This document shows, in pieces, positions 19,929 through 29,532 of a DNA stretch of 64,000 nt. The notes beneath the pieces are model-generated. The model did no database searches, was not told where the DNA came from, and was given only the letters and a program-made list of their open reading frames with translations. Within the stretch, counting starts at the first letter, position 1. Each line of letters begins with the position of its first letter. Source of the stretch: Flavobacteriaceae bacterium CRH (lineage in GTDB: Bacteria > Bacteroidota > Bacteroidia > Flavobacteriales > Flavobacteriaceae); the NCBI GenBank assembly GCA_001507425.1, contig LMAJ01000007.1, forward strand, positions 242,598 to 306,597. The letters run 5' to 3'. A program made the translations under genes and the position numbers.

Positions 19929-21359
19929 ATGTTATTAAAAAAATTACAGCTAAAAACAATTGATTACAGATTTGGGTTAACAATATGTTTTTTATTTTTT
20001 TTCAACTCAATTATTTCGGCACAAGAAATTATACCAGATGTTGTTGCTCAAAAGCCAATTGAAACTCCGTCAGGACAAAGACAAAAAATTGATGGTATTA
20101 TTGCTAATGTTGGAGATTATATTGTTTTAGATTCTGATATTGATAAAGGATATTTAGAGATTGCAAGTCAGGGAGGTTCTACAAAAGATATTACCAGATG
20201 CCAAATGCTTGGAAAACTTTTAGAAGATAAATTATACGCGCATCAGGCTATTCAGGATAGTATTATCGTTAGTGATGCCGAAGTAAGATCTATGATGGAT
20301 GAACGTTTGAATTATATGATTCAACAAGTAGGAGACATTAATAAAGTTGTAGCTTATTACAAGAAAAATTCTGTAGAAGAATTTAAAACTTATTTTGCAG
20401 ATATATTAAAGGAGCAAAAACTAGCTTCGGAAATGCAAAAAAAGATTATTGATGCAGTTGAAATTACGCCTGAAGAAGTTCGTAATTTCTTTAAAAAAAT
20501 ACCAAAAGACGAATTGCCAACTTTTGGAGCTGAAATGGAAGTAGCACAAATTGTGGTAGAGCCTAAAGTTTCTCAAGAAGATAAACAAAAAGTAATTGAT
20601 AGATTAAATGCTATTAGAAAAGACGTTTTAGAAGGTTCCAGTTTTGCAACAAAAGCAGTTTTATATTCTCAGGATCCCGGATCAGCACATAGTGGAGGTT
20701 ATTATAAAATGACCAGAAAAACACCATTTGTTAAAGAATTTAAAGATGTTGCTTTTAGTTTGGCAGAAGGTGAAATTTCTGAGCCTTTTGAAACTAATTT
20801 TGGATATCATATTATTATGATTGACAAAATAAAAGGACAAGAAGTAGAATTACGTCATATTTTGATCGCTCCAACAGTTTCTGAAACAGCTTTAAAAGAT
20901 GCTAAAGAAAGAATTACTAATATTAGAAATAAGTTAGTAAACAAAGAAATTACATTTGCTGAAGCAGCCAGAACAGAATCTGATGAAAAAGAAACCAGAA
21001 CAAATGGAGGAACTTTAGTAAATCCTAATACTCAGGATACTCGTTTTGAGCTTACAAAAATGGACCCTACATTATACAGCCAGGTTTCTAATTTGAAAGA
21101 TAATGAAGTTTCTTTACCACTTTTAAATACAGATGATAAAGGTAAAAAAACATACAAATTGATTACCGTTACCAATAGAATTGATCAACACGTTGCCGAT
21201 TATGCTAAAGATTATACTAAAATTAAAGAATTAGCATTAAAAGAAAAACAAATCAATGCAATTGCAAAATGGTTTGATGATAAAATTAAAGATACTTATA
21301 TTAAAATTATTGGAGAATACAGAGATTGTAAGTTTACAAACAATTGGTTGAAAAAATAA
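19929..21359 (+). CDS. SurA-like periplasmic peptidylprolyl isomerase
   Basis: Chaperone and prolyl isomerase expected to help fold outer-membrane proteins. The 476-aa protein has an N-terminal signal (hydrophobic LTICFLFFFNSIISAQ, cleavage near residue 32). A SurA N-domain follows (DGIIANVGDYIVLDSDIDKGY; CQMLGKLLEDKLYAHQA), then two parvulin-type domains: the first with VAQIVVEP and GYYKMTRKTPFVKEFKDVAFSL...EPFETNFGYHIIMI, the second starting VELRHILIAP. The gene is followed by its own terminator-like hairpin and then a MoxR gene; the functional link between them is unknown. Confidence 0.9.
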   Translation: MLLKKLQLKTIDYRFGLTICFLFFFNSIISAQEIIPDVVAQKPIETPSGQRQKIDGIIANVGDYIVLDSDIDKGYLEIASQGGSTKDITRCQMLGKLLEDKLYAHQAIQDSIIVSDAEVRSMMDERLNYMIQQVGDINKVVAYYKKNSVEEFKTYFADILKEQKLASEMQKKIIDAVEITPEEVRNFFKKIPKDELPTFGAEMEVAQIVVEPKVSQEDKQKVIDRLNAIRKDVLEGSSFATKAVLYSQDPGSAHSGGYYKMTRKTPFVKEFKDVAFSLAEGEISEPFETNFGYHIIMIDKIKGQEVELRHILIAPTVSETALKDAKERITNIRNKLVNKEITFAEAARTESDEKETRTNGGTLVNPNTQDTRFELTKMDPTLYSQVSNLKDNEVSLPLLNTDDKGKKTYKLITVTNRIDQHVADYAKDYTKIKELALKEKQINAIAKWFDDKIKDTYIKIIGEYRDCKFTNNWLKK

Positions 21360-21375
21360 TTTTATTAAATAAATA

Positions 21376-21414
21376 AAAGAGTTAGTTTTATGATTTCATA
21401 GCACTAACTCTTTT
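21376..21414 (+). terminator. Terminator after the foldase gene
   Basis: AAAAGAGTTAG pairs with CTAACTCTTTTT over a 16-nt loop. Confidence 0.7.
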
Positions 21415-21435
21415 TAATTTTAAATACATTCATAA

Positions 21436-22389
21436 ATGTCTGACGTAGCAGCGATTCACAACTTAGTTCAAAAACGAAACGAATTAAAACTAGAAATAGC
21501 CAAAATTATTGTTGGTCAGGATGAAGTAGTAGATCAAATATTGATTTGCATTTTTTCTGGCGGACATGCACTTTTAATTGGTGTACCGGGATTAGCAAAA
21601 ACATTATTAATAAATACTTTGTCTCAGGCGCTGGGATTAGATTTTAAAAGAATACAGTTTACGCCCGATTTAATGCCTTCGGATATTTTGGGAAGTGAGA
21701 TCTTAGACGAAAACAGAAAATTTAAGTTTATAAAAGGGCCTGTTTTTTCTAATATTATTTTAGCAGATGAAATTAACAGAACGCCGCCTAAAACACAAGC
21801 AGCTTTACTTGAAGCAATGCAGGAACGCTCTGTAACAATTGCAGGTGAAAATCATAAACTAGATTTGCCTTATTTTGTTTTAGCTACGCAAAACCCTATT
21901 GAGCAAGAAGGAACTTATCCGTTGCCGGAAGCGCAATTAGACCGTTTTATGTTTGCTATTAAATTAGAATATCCAAGTTTTGAAGAAGAAGTGCAAGTCG
22001 TAAAACGTACAACCTCAGATGCTAAAACAACAATAAATCCGTTGTTTTCTGCACAGGAAATTATCGATTTTCAACATTTAATCCGCAGGATTCCTGTTGC
22101 AGATAATGTTATTGAATATGCAGTAACTTTAGTAAGTAAAACACGTCCTGATAATACTTTGACTAATGATTTTGTAAAGAATTATTTAGATTGGGGAGCA
22201 GGACCAAGAGCATCTCAAAACTTAATTTTGGCAGCAAAAGCACATGCGGCTTTCAAAGGGAAATTTTCTCCGGATATTGAAGATGTAAAAGCAGTTGCAA
22301 CCGGAATTTTACGCCACAGAATTATTAAAAACTATAAAGCTGATGCTGAAGGAATAACAGAAGAAATTATTATTCAGAAGTTATTGTAA
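21436..22389 (+). CDS. MoxR family AAA+ ATPase
   Basis: ATPase of the MoxR class, thought to act as a chaperone that activates or assembles partner proteins, often with von Willebrand A domain partners. The 317-aa protein has Walker A GVPGLAKT (residues 49-56, with Ala in place of the usual Gly before Lys, normal for MoxR), Walker B IILADEINRTPPKTQAALLEAMQE, sensor 1 FVLATQNPIEQEGTYPLPEAQLDRF, and sensor 2 GPRASQNL. No DUF58 or vWA gene follows on this strand; the convergent neighbours are an exosortase and a VIT-domain protein. Whether it serves that VIT protein is speculation. Confidence 0.93.
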   Translation: MSDVAAIHNLVQKRNELKLEIAKIIVGQDEVVDQILICIFSGGHALLIGVPGLAKTLLINTLSQALGLDFKRIQFTPDLMPSDILGSEILDENRKFKFIKGPVFSNIILADEINRTPPKTQAALLEAMQERSVTIAGENHKLDLPYFVLATQNPIEQEGTYPLPEAQLDRFMFAIKLEYPSFEEEVQVVKRTTSDAKTTINPLFSAQEIIDFQHLIRRIPVADNVIEYAVTLVSKTRPDNTLTNDFVKNYLDWGAGPRASQNLILAAKAHAAFKGKFSPDIEDVKAVATGILRHRIIKNYKADAEGITEEIIIQKLL

Positions 22390-22405
22390 CGATATAAAAA
22401 TATTG

Positions 22406-22447
22406 AAAAAAAGCCTAACAGATTTTAAATTCTGTTAGGCTTTTTTT
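22406..22447. terminator. Bidirectional terminator between moxR and exosortase
   Basis: AAAAAAGCCTAACAGA pairs with TCTGTTAGGCTTTTTT around a 9-nt centre; a strong hairpin shared by two convergent genes. Confidence 0.9.
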
Positions 22448-22448
22448 A

Positions 22449-23687
22449 TTAAGGAGCTTTGCTTGTTTCGTTTATCAATCGGATTGATTTGTTGTAAATG
22501 AGTTTCATCAATAAAACATCGATTAGCGAAGTGTATTTTTTGTTATTATATTCATACCACCAATAAGAGAAATATTGAACATTGTTTTTCTCCATTTTAA
22601 CAAAACATATTTCTTCATTATTCTTTTTAATCACTTTAGATTCTATGATTTTGTAGCCGTTTCCAGTCCAGCAAATTAAAGGATTATGTGCAGGCGTTTT
22701 GATGTAAATAAGTTTTTGCGGAGTTACTATTTTAAAAACTTCATTATTAACCCAAGTTCCATTATGGATTTTATATGCGGGATTTAAATGGTCTAATAAT
22801 TTATAATCCGGCTCTTTTTTGATTTCTAAACTTGTAATAAAAAGCATCATTATTCCAATAGTAATTGGTATCACTTTAAAAGATCCGGATTTTTCATTTG
22901 CAATTGCTTCTTGTTTAGGCTTAAAAAACCGAATTAAAAACAACATCGGAGCAATTTGGTAAACCATAAAACAGATTAAACCAATGCCGTGATGAAGAAT
23001 GTTTTCTTCGGTACAATTAAACAGAATCAGCGTTATAATTCTAAAATAATTCGAAACAATATTGAGTGAAATCAACAGCATACAGAAAATGAAAATTTGT
23101 TTGATATTGAAATATTTTTGTTGTTTTCGTTCTTCTAAAGTCATTAAAAAAGCACCAATAAGTAAACCTGTTTTAAACATAGATAATCCCATGCAGGCAG
23201 TATCAATAGTAATTTTTGCATTATTGATGTAAAAATTTACTCCTTCGATTTTGTCGATTGAAATAAAATGCTGCAAAGTCAGGTAAACACTATAGCAAAG
23301 TGTTTGCTTAATTTCGATAGTTAGATAATCAAAAAAAGTATTAAAAAGAGATGAAAATAAAATGACACAAATGAGGGCAATGAAAGAAAATTTTCGGGTA
23401 AAACTATAATATGCAAAACAGATAAATAATGATAAGGCAAGAAAATGTAACGATTTGGTATGCAAACGAAAGCTTATAAATTCTAATAGAAAAATTAATC
23501 CTAAAAGAGGGTAGTTTAAATTCAATGAAGTTTTTCTGCCCCCAATTAGAAATAGTGCTATCGAAAATACTACTCCGACAAGATTGCTATCAAGACCATT
23601 TAATACAATTGTATAGTTGATTGCCAAAAGGCAAACCAGAATAAATACGATAATTGCTTTTTTATGCTGATCAAAAAAGTTCTTCAT
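22449..23687 (-). CDS. xrtN: Exosortase (XrtN type) with C-terminal EpsI-like domain
   Basis: Membrane cysteine protease/transpeptidase that cleaves PEP-CTERM-like sorting signals. The 412-aa protein has about eight hydrophobic helices and the exosortase catalytic residues: Cys165 in DTACMGLSM, Arg216 in NYFRI and His232/233 in ILHHGIG. From about residue 300 a soluble domain with HNPLICWTGNGY resembles EpsI/DUF3485, which is often fused or adjacent to exosortases. The start is an ATG that overlaps the stop of the upstream VIT gene (TAATG), which points to translational coupling; a longer in-frame start at 23759 would overlap that gene by 73 nt. The subtype name is from memory; XrtK is the alternative. 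Confidence 0.85.
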   Translation of the reverse strand: MKNFFDQHKKAIIVFILVCLLAINYTIVLNGLDSNLVGVVFSIALFLIGGRKTSLNLNYPLLGLIFLLEFISFRLHTKSLHFLALSLFICFAYYSFTRKFSFIALICVILFSSLFNTFFDYLTIEIKQTLCYSVYLTLQHFISIDKIEGVNFYINNAKITIDTACMGLSMFKTGLLIGAFLMTLEERKQQKYFNIKQIFIFCMLLISLNIVSNYFRIITLILFNCTEENILHHGIGLICFMVYQIAPMLFLIRFFKPKQEAIANEKSGSFKVIPITIGIMMLFITSLEIKKEPDYKLLDHLNPAYKIHNGTWVNNEVFKIVTPQKLIYIKTPAHNPLICWTGNGYKIIESKVIKKNNEEICFVKMEKNNVQYFSYWWYEYNNKKYTSLIDVLLMKLIYNKSIRLINETSKAP

Positions 23688-26188
23688 TAGATCGTTTTCT
23701 TTTTCGTTTTTTGATAATAGAAAAATAAGGTTGTAAAGCCAATAATAATCAGCAGCCATTCGTGTGGTTCAGGAACGGCACCGTCATTATTGATAGATGC
23801 ATTTCCTAAAGTATTAACGTTTTTCTCTATGCCGTGTTTTTTGTAATCATCATCAGTTTCAAGAACAATTAATGATGAAATTGGTGTTACAATATTTGCA
23901 TCTTTTGCTAATTCGACATATTGATTTTGAGCCAAAGAATCGTTTTGAATTTTAACCTGTTCTTCAAGCACTTTTCCAAAAGCATACATTCTGTAAATAT
24001 GATTTGGCCCATTATTTTTAGAAGTTTCTCCTTCTTTAGGATTCTCAACAATGGCCATATTTGCAGGTTCAATATTGACGGTGTTTTTCTCTGATTTAAA
24101 TAAGACAAACTGATGTTGTTGAATTAATTTTAAACAATTAATGGCACTAGTCTGATAATATTCTACATATTTCTGCTCTTTTGCAGTTTGCCAAAACGGA
24201 TTAATTTCTGCTGAAATATTGATAACTTTTAGATTTTGATTTTTAGCTTTCGTTTTAATTTTTCTTAAATAATCAGAATCTTCGAGATCTTCAAAATTTG
24301 CCGAAAAAGTACTGCACTTTGTAATAATTAAGCTGTTCTTGGCAAGTTTAGAAAGCGGTAACAAGGAATATTGTAAATCTTCAAAATCTAATTGAATTGC
24401 TCTGTAATTGTCTTTATTGATATTTGTTTTTAATCCGTGCAGATAAACGTAAACATGCTTGTTGTTTAATGTTGCAAACGATTCTATTTGATTCGTTGTC
24501 CAATTGCTGGTTAAGTCCAGAATAATTTCTGAAGGTGTAAACGGAATTGTGGTTTTCTGAATTTCTTTAACTTCATAAATTTTGTTCTTCCATGCAAATG
24601 AACTCGGATTTTGAGGTTTTGCTAAAGACATAGAAGCTTCCCAATTATCTAATCCTTCAGATTCATTAATGTAGTAATTGCCGTTAAGTTCAAAATCTTT
24701 GCTAGTTTCAATTTTTGTGTTTCCTATTGTCTGAATTCGGGAAATTGTTTTTGCATTCGAAATATTCGGGCCTTTTATTACCAGGCTCTGATATTTCATT
24801 TGATTATCTTCAACTTTTAAAGGAGTTGTAAAACCACATTTAAAAGTTCGTGGATTTGTGCTGCTTACAGGAAAAACCCTAACTACAACTTTATTGCCTT
24901 CTTTCCATTGCATTAAAGACGGATCACGGCTTTCAACGCCAACAATTTGTGCATAGGCGGCTTTTGCTTTTTCTTTCGTAGTTAAAACTCCCTTTCTTTC
25001 AATTCCGTTAACCCATAAAGAAAGAGATGTTGCAACAGATCCTTCAGGAAGTTGAAAAGAATAAATAGCTTCCTGATCTCCCCATGACTTTTCGGGGCAG
25101 GTAATTTTCATGGTAACTTCCGTATAAGCCAGGCGCGCTTCAGGATATACTTTTACATTCTCTTTAATATTCTTGGTAAATAAATCTTCACCACTCCATA
25201 ATTGTTCTTCGGTTTCTAATCTTTTATCAAAATTCGATTTCAGGATATTAATTCTGTCGTCTTGGCTTAAATCAAGATCCTGACAAAATAAATAAGCGAT
25301 AGAAATAAACGGATTGTGTTTTTTGCGTTCGTTGAATTGTTTGTTGCCAAATGAATCTAAACCCCGAAAAGAAAAAATATCGACAAGAGGAATGTAAACA
25401 AGATCTTTTTTTAATAAAATTTCATTAAAAAAGTTAGGCTTTAAATTTTGAGAAACAAGAATATAATTAGGTAAATCTTCATTGTTATTGAATGATTTCG
25501 ATAAAGTTATTTGAGCAATTTTTCTGCTTTCGAGATTTAAGCCAAAGGCAAAAACAAGTAAACTAATAACAACAATTGAAAATCCTGCAAAAAACGACAG
25601 AAAATAAATTCTGGTTTCTTGTAAAATACGCACAATTGTAAGTGTATGGATGATAAGAACGATTGCCGGAACTAAAGCGTAAAATCCTAAACCCAGAAAA
25701 AGTAGTGCAATAATTGAAAAAGGTGTAAAAGGAAGAAGATAAAGAGCATAATAAATAATTAAAGTATAAGAAACACCATTGATAAAGTAAATGGGAGTAA
25801 TGCTATTTCTGATAGCAGTTTCCTGATAAATGATAAAATTAGAAAGACAAAAAACAAGAGTTACAATATAAACCCAAATCGGTAAATCTTCAAATATTGG
25901 AATTGAAAGATTAAGACTGAAACAGCCAACAAACCAGTTTAACAGCAAGAACGGAACGAGATGCAGATACTTTGATCTTTTTCTGAGAATAAGAAAACTA
26001 ATAGTGCCTCCGAAAATAAATTCTAATACAAGATTCAGGAATACCAAAAATCCAAAATTATTATATTCAGATTCCTTGCAGACGAATGCAAGTGTGAATA
26101 TTAAAAGACTCAGGATTGTTAGGTTTATACTAATTATAACTCCGGATTTTTGAACGTATTGATTTAAAACTTCTAATTTGTGTTTCAT
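23687..26188 (-). CDS. VIT-domain protein with VPEPHEW C-terminal sorting signal (exosortase target)
   Basis: Likely the single substrate of the adjacent exosortase. The 833-aa protein has about seven transmembrane helices in residues 17-216, a soluble linker, a VIT (vault inter-alpha-trypsin) domain at about 345-460 (YTEVTMKITCPEKSWG; AAYAQIVGVESRDPSLMQW), and a region to about 760 that has no clear vWA metal motif. The last 29 residues (805-833) are a tripartite sorting signal: VPEPHEW, a hydrophobic helix (LLIIIGFTTLFFYY) and a basic tail (QKTKKKTI). Similar NCBI families are the XrtN-system VIT protein and the MSEP-CTERM protein. Cell function unknown. A consensus promoter lies 32 nt upstream. 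Confidence 0.88.
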   Translation of the reverse strand: MKHKLEVLNQYVQKSGVIISINLTILSLLIFTLAFVCKESEYNNFGFLVFLNLVLEFIFGGTISFLILRKRSKYLHLVPFLLLNWFVGCFSLNLSIPIFEDLPIWVYIVTLVFCLSNFIIYQETAIRNSITPIYFINGVSYTLIIYYALYLLPFTPFSIIALLFLGLGFYALVPAIVLIIHTLTIVRILQETRIYFLSFFAGFSIVVISLLVFAFGLNLESRKIAQITLSKSFNNNEDLPNYILVSQNLKPNFFNEILLKKDLVYIPLVDIFSFRGLDSFGNKQFNERKKHNPFISIAYLFCQDLDLSQDDRINILKSNFDKRLETEEQLWSGEDLFTKNIKENVKVYPEARLAYTEVTMKITCPEKSWGDQEAIYSFQLPEGSVATSLSLWVNGIERKGVLTTKEKAKAAYAQIVGVESRDPSLMQWKEGNKVVVRVFPVSSTNPRTFKCGFTTPLKVEDNQMKYQSLVIKGPNISNAKTISRIQTIGNTKIETSKDFELNGNYYINESEGLDNWEASMSLAKPQNPSSFAWKNKIYEVKEIQKTTIPFTPSEIILDLTSNWTTNQIESFATLNNKHVYVYLHGLKTNINKDNYRAIQLDFEDLQYSLLPLSKLAKNSLIITKCSTFSANFEDLEDSDYLRKIKTKAKNQNLKVINISAEINPFWQTAKEQKYVEYYQTSAINCLKLIQQHQFVLFKSEKNTVNIEPANMAIVENPKEGETSKNNGPNHIYRMYAFGKVLEEQVKIQNDSLAQNQYVELAKDANIVTPISSLIVLETDDDYKKHGIEKNVNTLGNASINNDGAVPEPHEWLLIIIGFTTLFFYYQKTKKKTI

Positions 26189-26219
26189 AGTTGTATTTAT
26201 CTAAAAGTACTTTGTGTTG

Positions 26220-26247
26220 CAAAGTTAAAAGAAAAAATGAATTACAA
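26220..26247 (-). promoter_or_regulatory. Promoter of the VIT-exosortase operon
   Basis: On the minus strand TTG, a 17-nt spacer and TAACTTTG match the Flavobacterium housekeeping consensus. The expected start is about 26 nt before the VIT protein start codon. Confidence 0.75.
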
Positions 26248-26630
26248 TTTTTTTATTTCATTTTTTTTGAATTTTATCAGACTTTAAAATCAGAATCAGT
26301 TTTTCTAAACAATGTAGAAGTAAGAGGTGTATTAAGCAAACTATAACGTTGTAATTGCTAATTTAGAAAGATTCTTAGTTAAAAACAGGGCAAAATTCGC
26401 CTGCATTAATAACGTGAAATTTCGACTTTGTTAAAGAAAAGATTTTAAAATATTAAAAAATCATTTTTTTAATACAAAATTGATATTTTGATAAAAACAA
26501 GCGGTGAAAATCCTTTTTTAACAATAATAATTTTTGAAAAGGCGACTTCTATTATATTTTTTTTAATTCTCGGCTTTAATAACTAAATTTGCGAACAAAA
26601 AAATAAAAATACCTACAAAATACCTTTACT
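26248..26630. other. Divergent intergenic region before acnB
   Basis: AT-rich, no gene on either strand. It holds a TAnnTTTG match, TAAATTTG at 26584-26591, about 40 nt before acnB, with no TTG at the -33 position. The rest shows nothing I can name. Confidence 0.5.
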
Positions 26631-29402
26631 ATGAATATTTATCAGGATTACATTCAAGAAATTGCAGATCGTAAAGACCAGGGACTTCATCCAAAACCAA
26701 TTGATGGAGCTGAATTACTAAGCGATATCATTGAGCAAATTAAAGAGGAAAACAACCAATACAGAGAGGATTCTCTTAAATTTTTTATTTACAATGTTGT
26801 ACCGGGAACTACTAGTGCTGCAGGTCTTAAAGCTAAATTTTTAAAAGAAATTATTCTTGGTCAATATGCAGTAAAAGAAATTACACCTGCTTTTGCCTTT
26901 GAGTTATTATCACACATGAAAGGTGGACCTTCTATTGAAGTGTTGCTGGATCTGGCACTTGGCGAGGATTTTGTTATTGCCAAAGAAGCTGCAAATGTTC
27001 TTAAGACACAGGTTTATCTGTATGAGGCAGATACAGACCGTCTAAAAGAAGCTTTTAAAAATGAGAATGTAATCGCCAAAGAAATTCTTGAAAGTTATGC
27101 GAAAGCAGAATTTTTCACTTCATTACCAGAAGTAGTTGAAGAAATTAAGGTGGTGACTTACATCGCAGGTGAGGGTGATATTTCGACTGACTTGTTATCT
27201 CCGGGTAACCAGGCTCACTCACGTTCTGACCGTGAACTTCATGGTAAATGTATGATTACTCCTCAGGCACAAGACGAAATCAAGATGTTGGAAGCTCAAT
27301 ATCCTGATGCAAGTGTAATGTTAATTGCTGAGAAAGGTACAATGGGCGTAGGATCGTCTAGAATGTCAGGTGTAAACAATGTGGCGCTTTGGACAGGTAA
27401 ACAAGCAAGTCCGTATGTTCCATTTATTAATATTGCTCCAATCGTTGCAGGAACAAATGGAATTTCTCCTATTTTCCTAACAACTGTTGATGTTACAGGT
27501 GGTATTGGTTTAGATCTTAAAAACTGGGTAAAAAAGCTGGATGCAAATGGTGATGTTCTTCGTAATGAAAATAATGAGCCAATTTTGGAAGAAGCATACT
27601 CTGTGGCTACTGGTACTGTGCTTACAATAAACACAAAAACGAAGAAGCTTTATAACGGAGACAAAGAATTAATTGATATTTCTAAGGCTTTCACGCCTCA
27701 GAAAATGGAATTTATAAAAGCTGGCGGATCATATGCAATTGTATTTGGTAAAAAGCTTCAAACATTAGCTGCTAAAATTTTGGATATCGAAGCTCCTCTT
27801 GTATTCGCTCCATCAAAAGAAATTTCTATTGAAGGACAGGGACTTACAGCAGTAGAAAAAATCTTCAACAGAAACGCTGTTGGAATTACTCCGGGTAAAG
27901 TATTACACGCAGGTTCAGATGTTCGTGTAGAAGTTAATATTGTAGGTTCTCAAGATACGACCGGTCTTATGACAGCTCAGGAATTAGAATCTATGGCTGC
28001 TACAGTAATTTCCCCAATTGTTGACGGTGCTTACCAATCTGGTTGTCACACAGCTTCGGTATGGGATAAAAAAGCTCAGGCAAATATTCCAAAATTAATG
28101 AAATTTATGAACGATTTCGGTTTAATCACGGCTCGTGACCCGAAAGCGCTTTATCATTCAATGACGGATGTAATTCACAAAGTTCTAAACGATATTACAA
28201 TAGACGAGTGGGCAATCATTATTGGTGGTGACTCTCATACAAGAATGTCAAAAGGTGTTGCTTTTGGTGCAGATTCAGGAACAGTTGCTCTTGCACTTGC
28301 AACTGGAGAAGCTTCAATGCCAATTCCGGAATCAGTAAAAGTGACATTTATTGGAGAAATGAAAGGTTATATGGACTTCCGTGATGTAGTTCATGCTACT
28401 CAATCACAGATGCTTAAAACATTTGGTGGAGAAAACGTATTTCAAGGAAGAATTATTGAAGTTCACCTTGGAACCCTTACGGCTGACCAGGCATTTACCT
28501 TTACAGACTGGACTGCAGAAATGAAAGCAAAAGCTTCTATCTGTATTTCCGAAGATGACACTTTGATTGATTCATTGGAGATTGCAAAAGGAAGAATCCA
28601 GATCATGATCGATAAAGGAATGGACAATCATAAACAAGTTCTTCAGGGGTTGATCAACAAAGCAGATAAGAGAATTACAGAGATTAAATCAGCGGAGAAA
28701 CCAGCTTTGACTCCAGATGCAAATGCTAAATATTACGCTGAAGTTGTGATTGATCTTGATCAGATTGTCGAGCCAATGATTGCTGATCCGGACGTTAATA
28801 ATGTTGATGTTTCTAAAAGATATACACACGATACTATCAGACCTTTATCTTTTTACGGAGGAGTGAAAAAAGTAGATCTTGGATTTATTGGTTCTTGTAT
28901 GGTTCACAAAGGAGATATGAAAATCCTTGCTCAAATGCTTAAAAATATTGAAGATTTGCATGGTAAAGTAGAGTTTAAAGCGCCTCTTGTAGTAGCGCCA
29001 CCAACTTACAACATTGTAGATGAGCTTAAAGCAGAAGGTGATTGGGAAGTTTTACAAAAATACTCAGGTTTCGAATTCGACGATAATGCTCCTAAAGGTG
29101 CTGCACGTACTGAATATGAGAACATGTTGTATTTAGAGCGTCCGGGATGTAACCTTTGTATGGGGAACCAGGAAAAAGCAGCAAAAGGAGATACCGTAAT
29201 GGCAACTTCTACACGTCTTTTCCAAGGAAGAGTTGTAGAGGATACTGATGGTAAAAAAGGAGAGTCATTGCTTTCTTCTACACCGGTTGTTGTACTGTCT
29301 ACAATTCTTGGAAGAACTCCTACAATGGATGAATATACAGCTGCAGTAGAAGGTATTAGCCTGACTAAGTTTGCGCCTTCTAGTAAACAGTTAGTGATGT
29401 AA
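26631..29402 (+). CDS. acnB: Aconitate hydratase B (bifunctional aconitase/2-methylisocitrate dehydratase)
   Basis: Cytosolic [4Fe-4S] enzyme of the TCA cycle that isomerises citrate to isocitrate; AcnB types also handle 2-methylisocitrate. The 923-aa protein has an N-terminal HEAT-like domain (about 1-160), the swivel domain placed second (YPDASVMLIAEKGTMGVGSSRMSGVNNVA), and the core domains with the cluster ligands in FIGSCMVHKGD and RPGCNLCMGNQE. This domain order separates AcnB from AcnA. It is followed by its own terminator and then by a second, non-homologous-order aconitase. Confidence 0.96.
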   Translation: MNIYQDYIQEIADRKDQGLHPKPIDGAELLSDIIEQIKEENNQYREDSLKFFIYNVVPGTTSAAGLKAKFLKEIILGQYAVKEITPAFAFELLSHMKGGPSIEVLLDLALGEDFVIAKEAANVLKTQVYLYEADTDRLKEAFKNENVIAKEILESYAKAEFFTSLPEVVEEIKVVTYIAGEGDISTDLLSPGNQAHSRSDRELHGKCMITPQAQDEIKMLEAQYPDASVMLIAEKGTMGVGSSRMSGVNNVALWTGKQASPYVPFINIAPIVAGTNGISPIFLTTVDVTGGIGLDLKNWVKKLDANGDVLRNENNEPILEEAYSVATGTVLTINTKTKKLYNGDKELIDISKAFTPQKMEFIKAGGSYAIVFGKKLQTLAAKILDIEAPLVFAPSKEISIEGQGLTAVEKIFNRNAVGITPGKVLHAGSDVRVEVNIVGSQDTTGLMTAQELESMAATVISPIVDGAYQSGCHTASVWDKKAQANIPKLMKFMNDFGLITARDPKALYHSMTDVIHKVLNDITIDEWAIIIGGDSHTRMSKGVAFGADSGTVALALATGEASMPIPESVKVTFIGEMKGYMDFRDVVHATQSQMLKTFGGENVFQGRIIEVHLGTLTADQAFTFTDWTAEMKAKASICISEDDTLIDSLEIAKGRIQIMIDKGMDNHKQVLQGLINKADKRITEIKSAEKPALTPDANAKYYAEVVIDLDQIVEPMIADPDVNNVDVSKRYTHDTIRPLSFYGGVKKVDLGFIGSCMVHKGDMKILAQMLKNIEDLHGKVEFKAPLVVAPPTYNIVDELKAEGDWEVLQKYSGFEFDDNAPKGAARTEYENMLYLERPGCNLCMGNQEKAAKGDTVMATSTRLFQGRVVEDTDGKKGESLLSSTPVVVLSTILGRTPTMDEYTAAVEGISLTKFAPSSKQLVM

Positions 29403-29433
29403 TAAAAAACGATTAGTTATAATCATTATATAT

Positions 29434-29466
29434 AAAAAGCCCGAGCGATAAACTCGGGCTTTTTCT
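29434..29466 (+). terminator. Terminator after acnB
   Basis: AAAAAGCCCGAG pairs with CTCGGGCTTTTT; a strong intrinsic terminator between the two aconitase genes. Confidence 0.88.
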
Positions 29467-29532
29467 TTTCTAGCTCCTCAATTATTCGTAACTTGTGATG
29501 TTGAAAATAAAAATAAAAAAACAGTTATACTT

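Noticed and set aside
23688..23759. Longer exosortase start
   Set aside because: It would overlap the VIT gene by 73 nt in a region coding for its sorting tail, and the extension is not exosortase-like. The TAATG overlap gives a better start at 23687.
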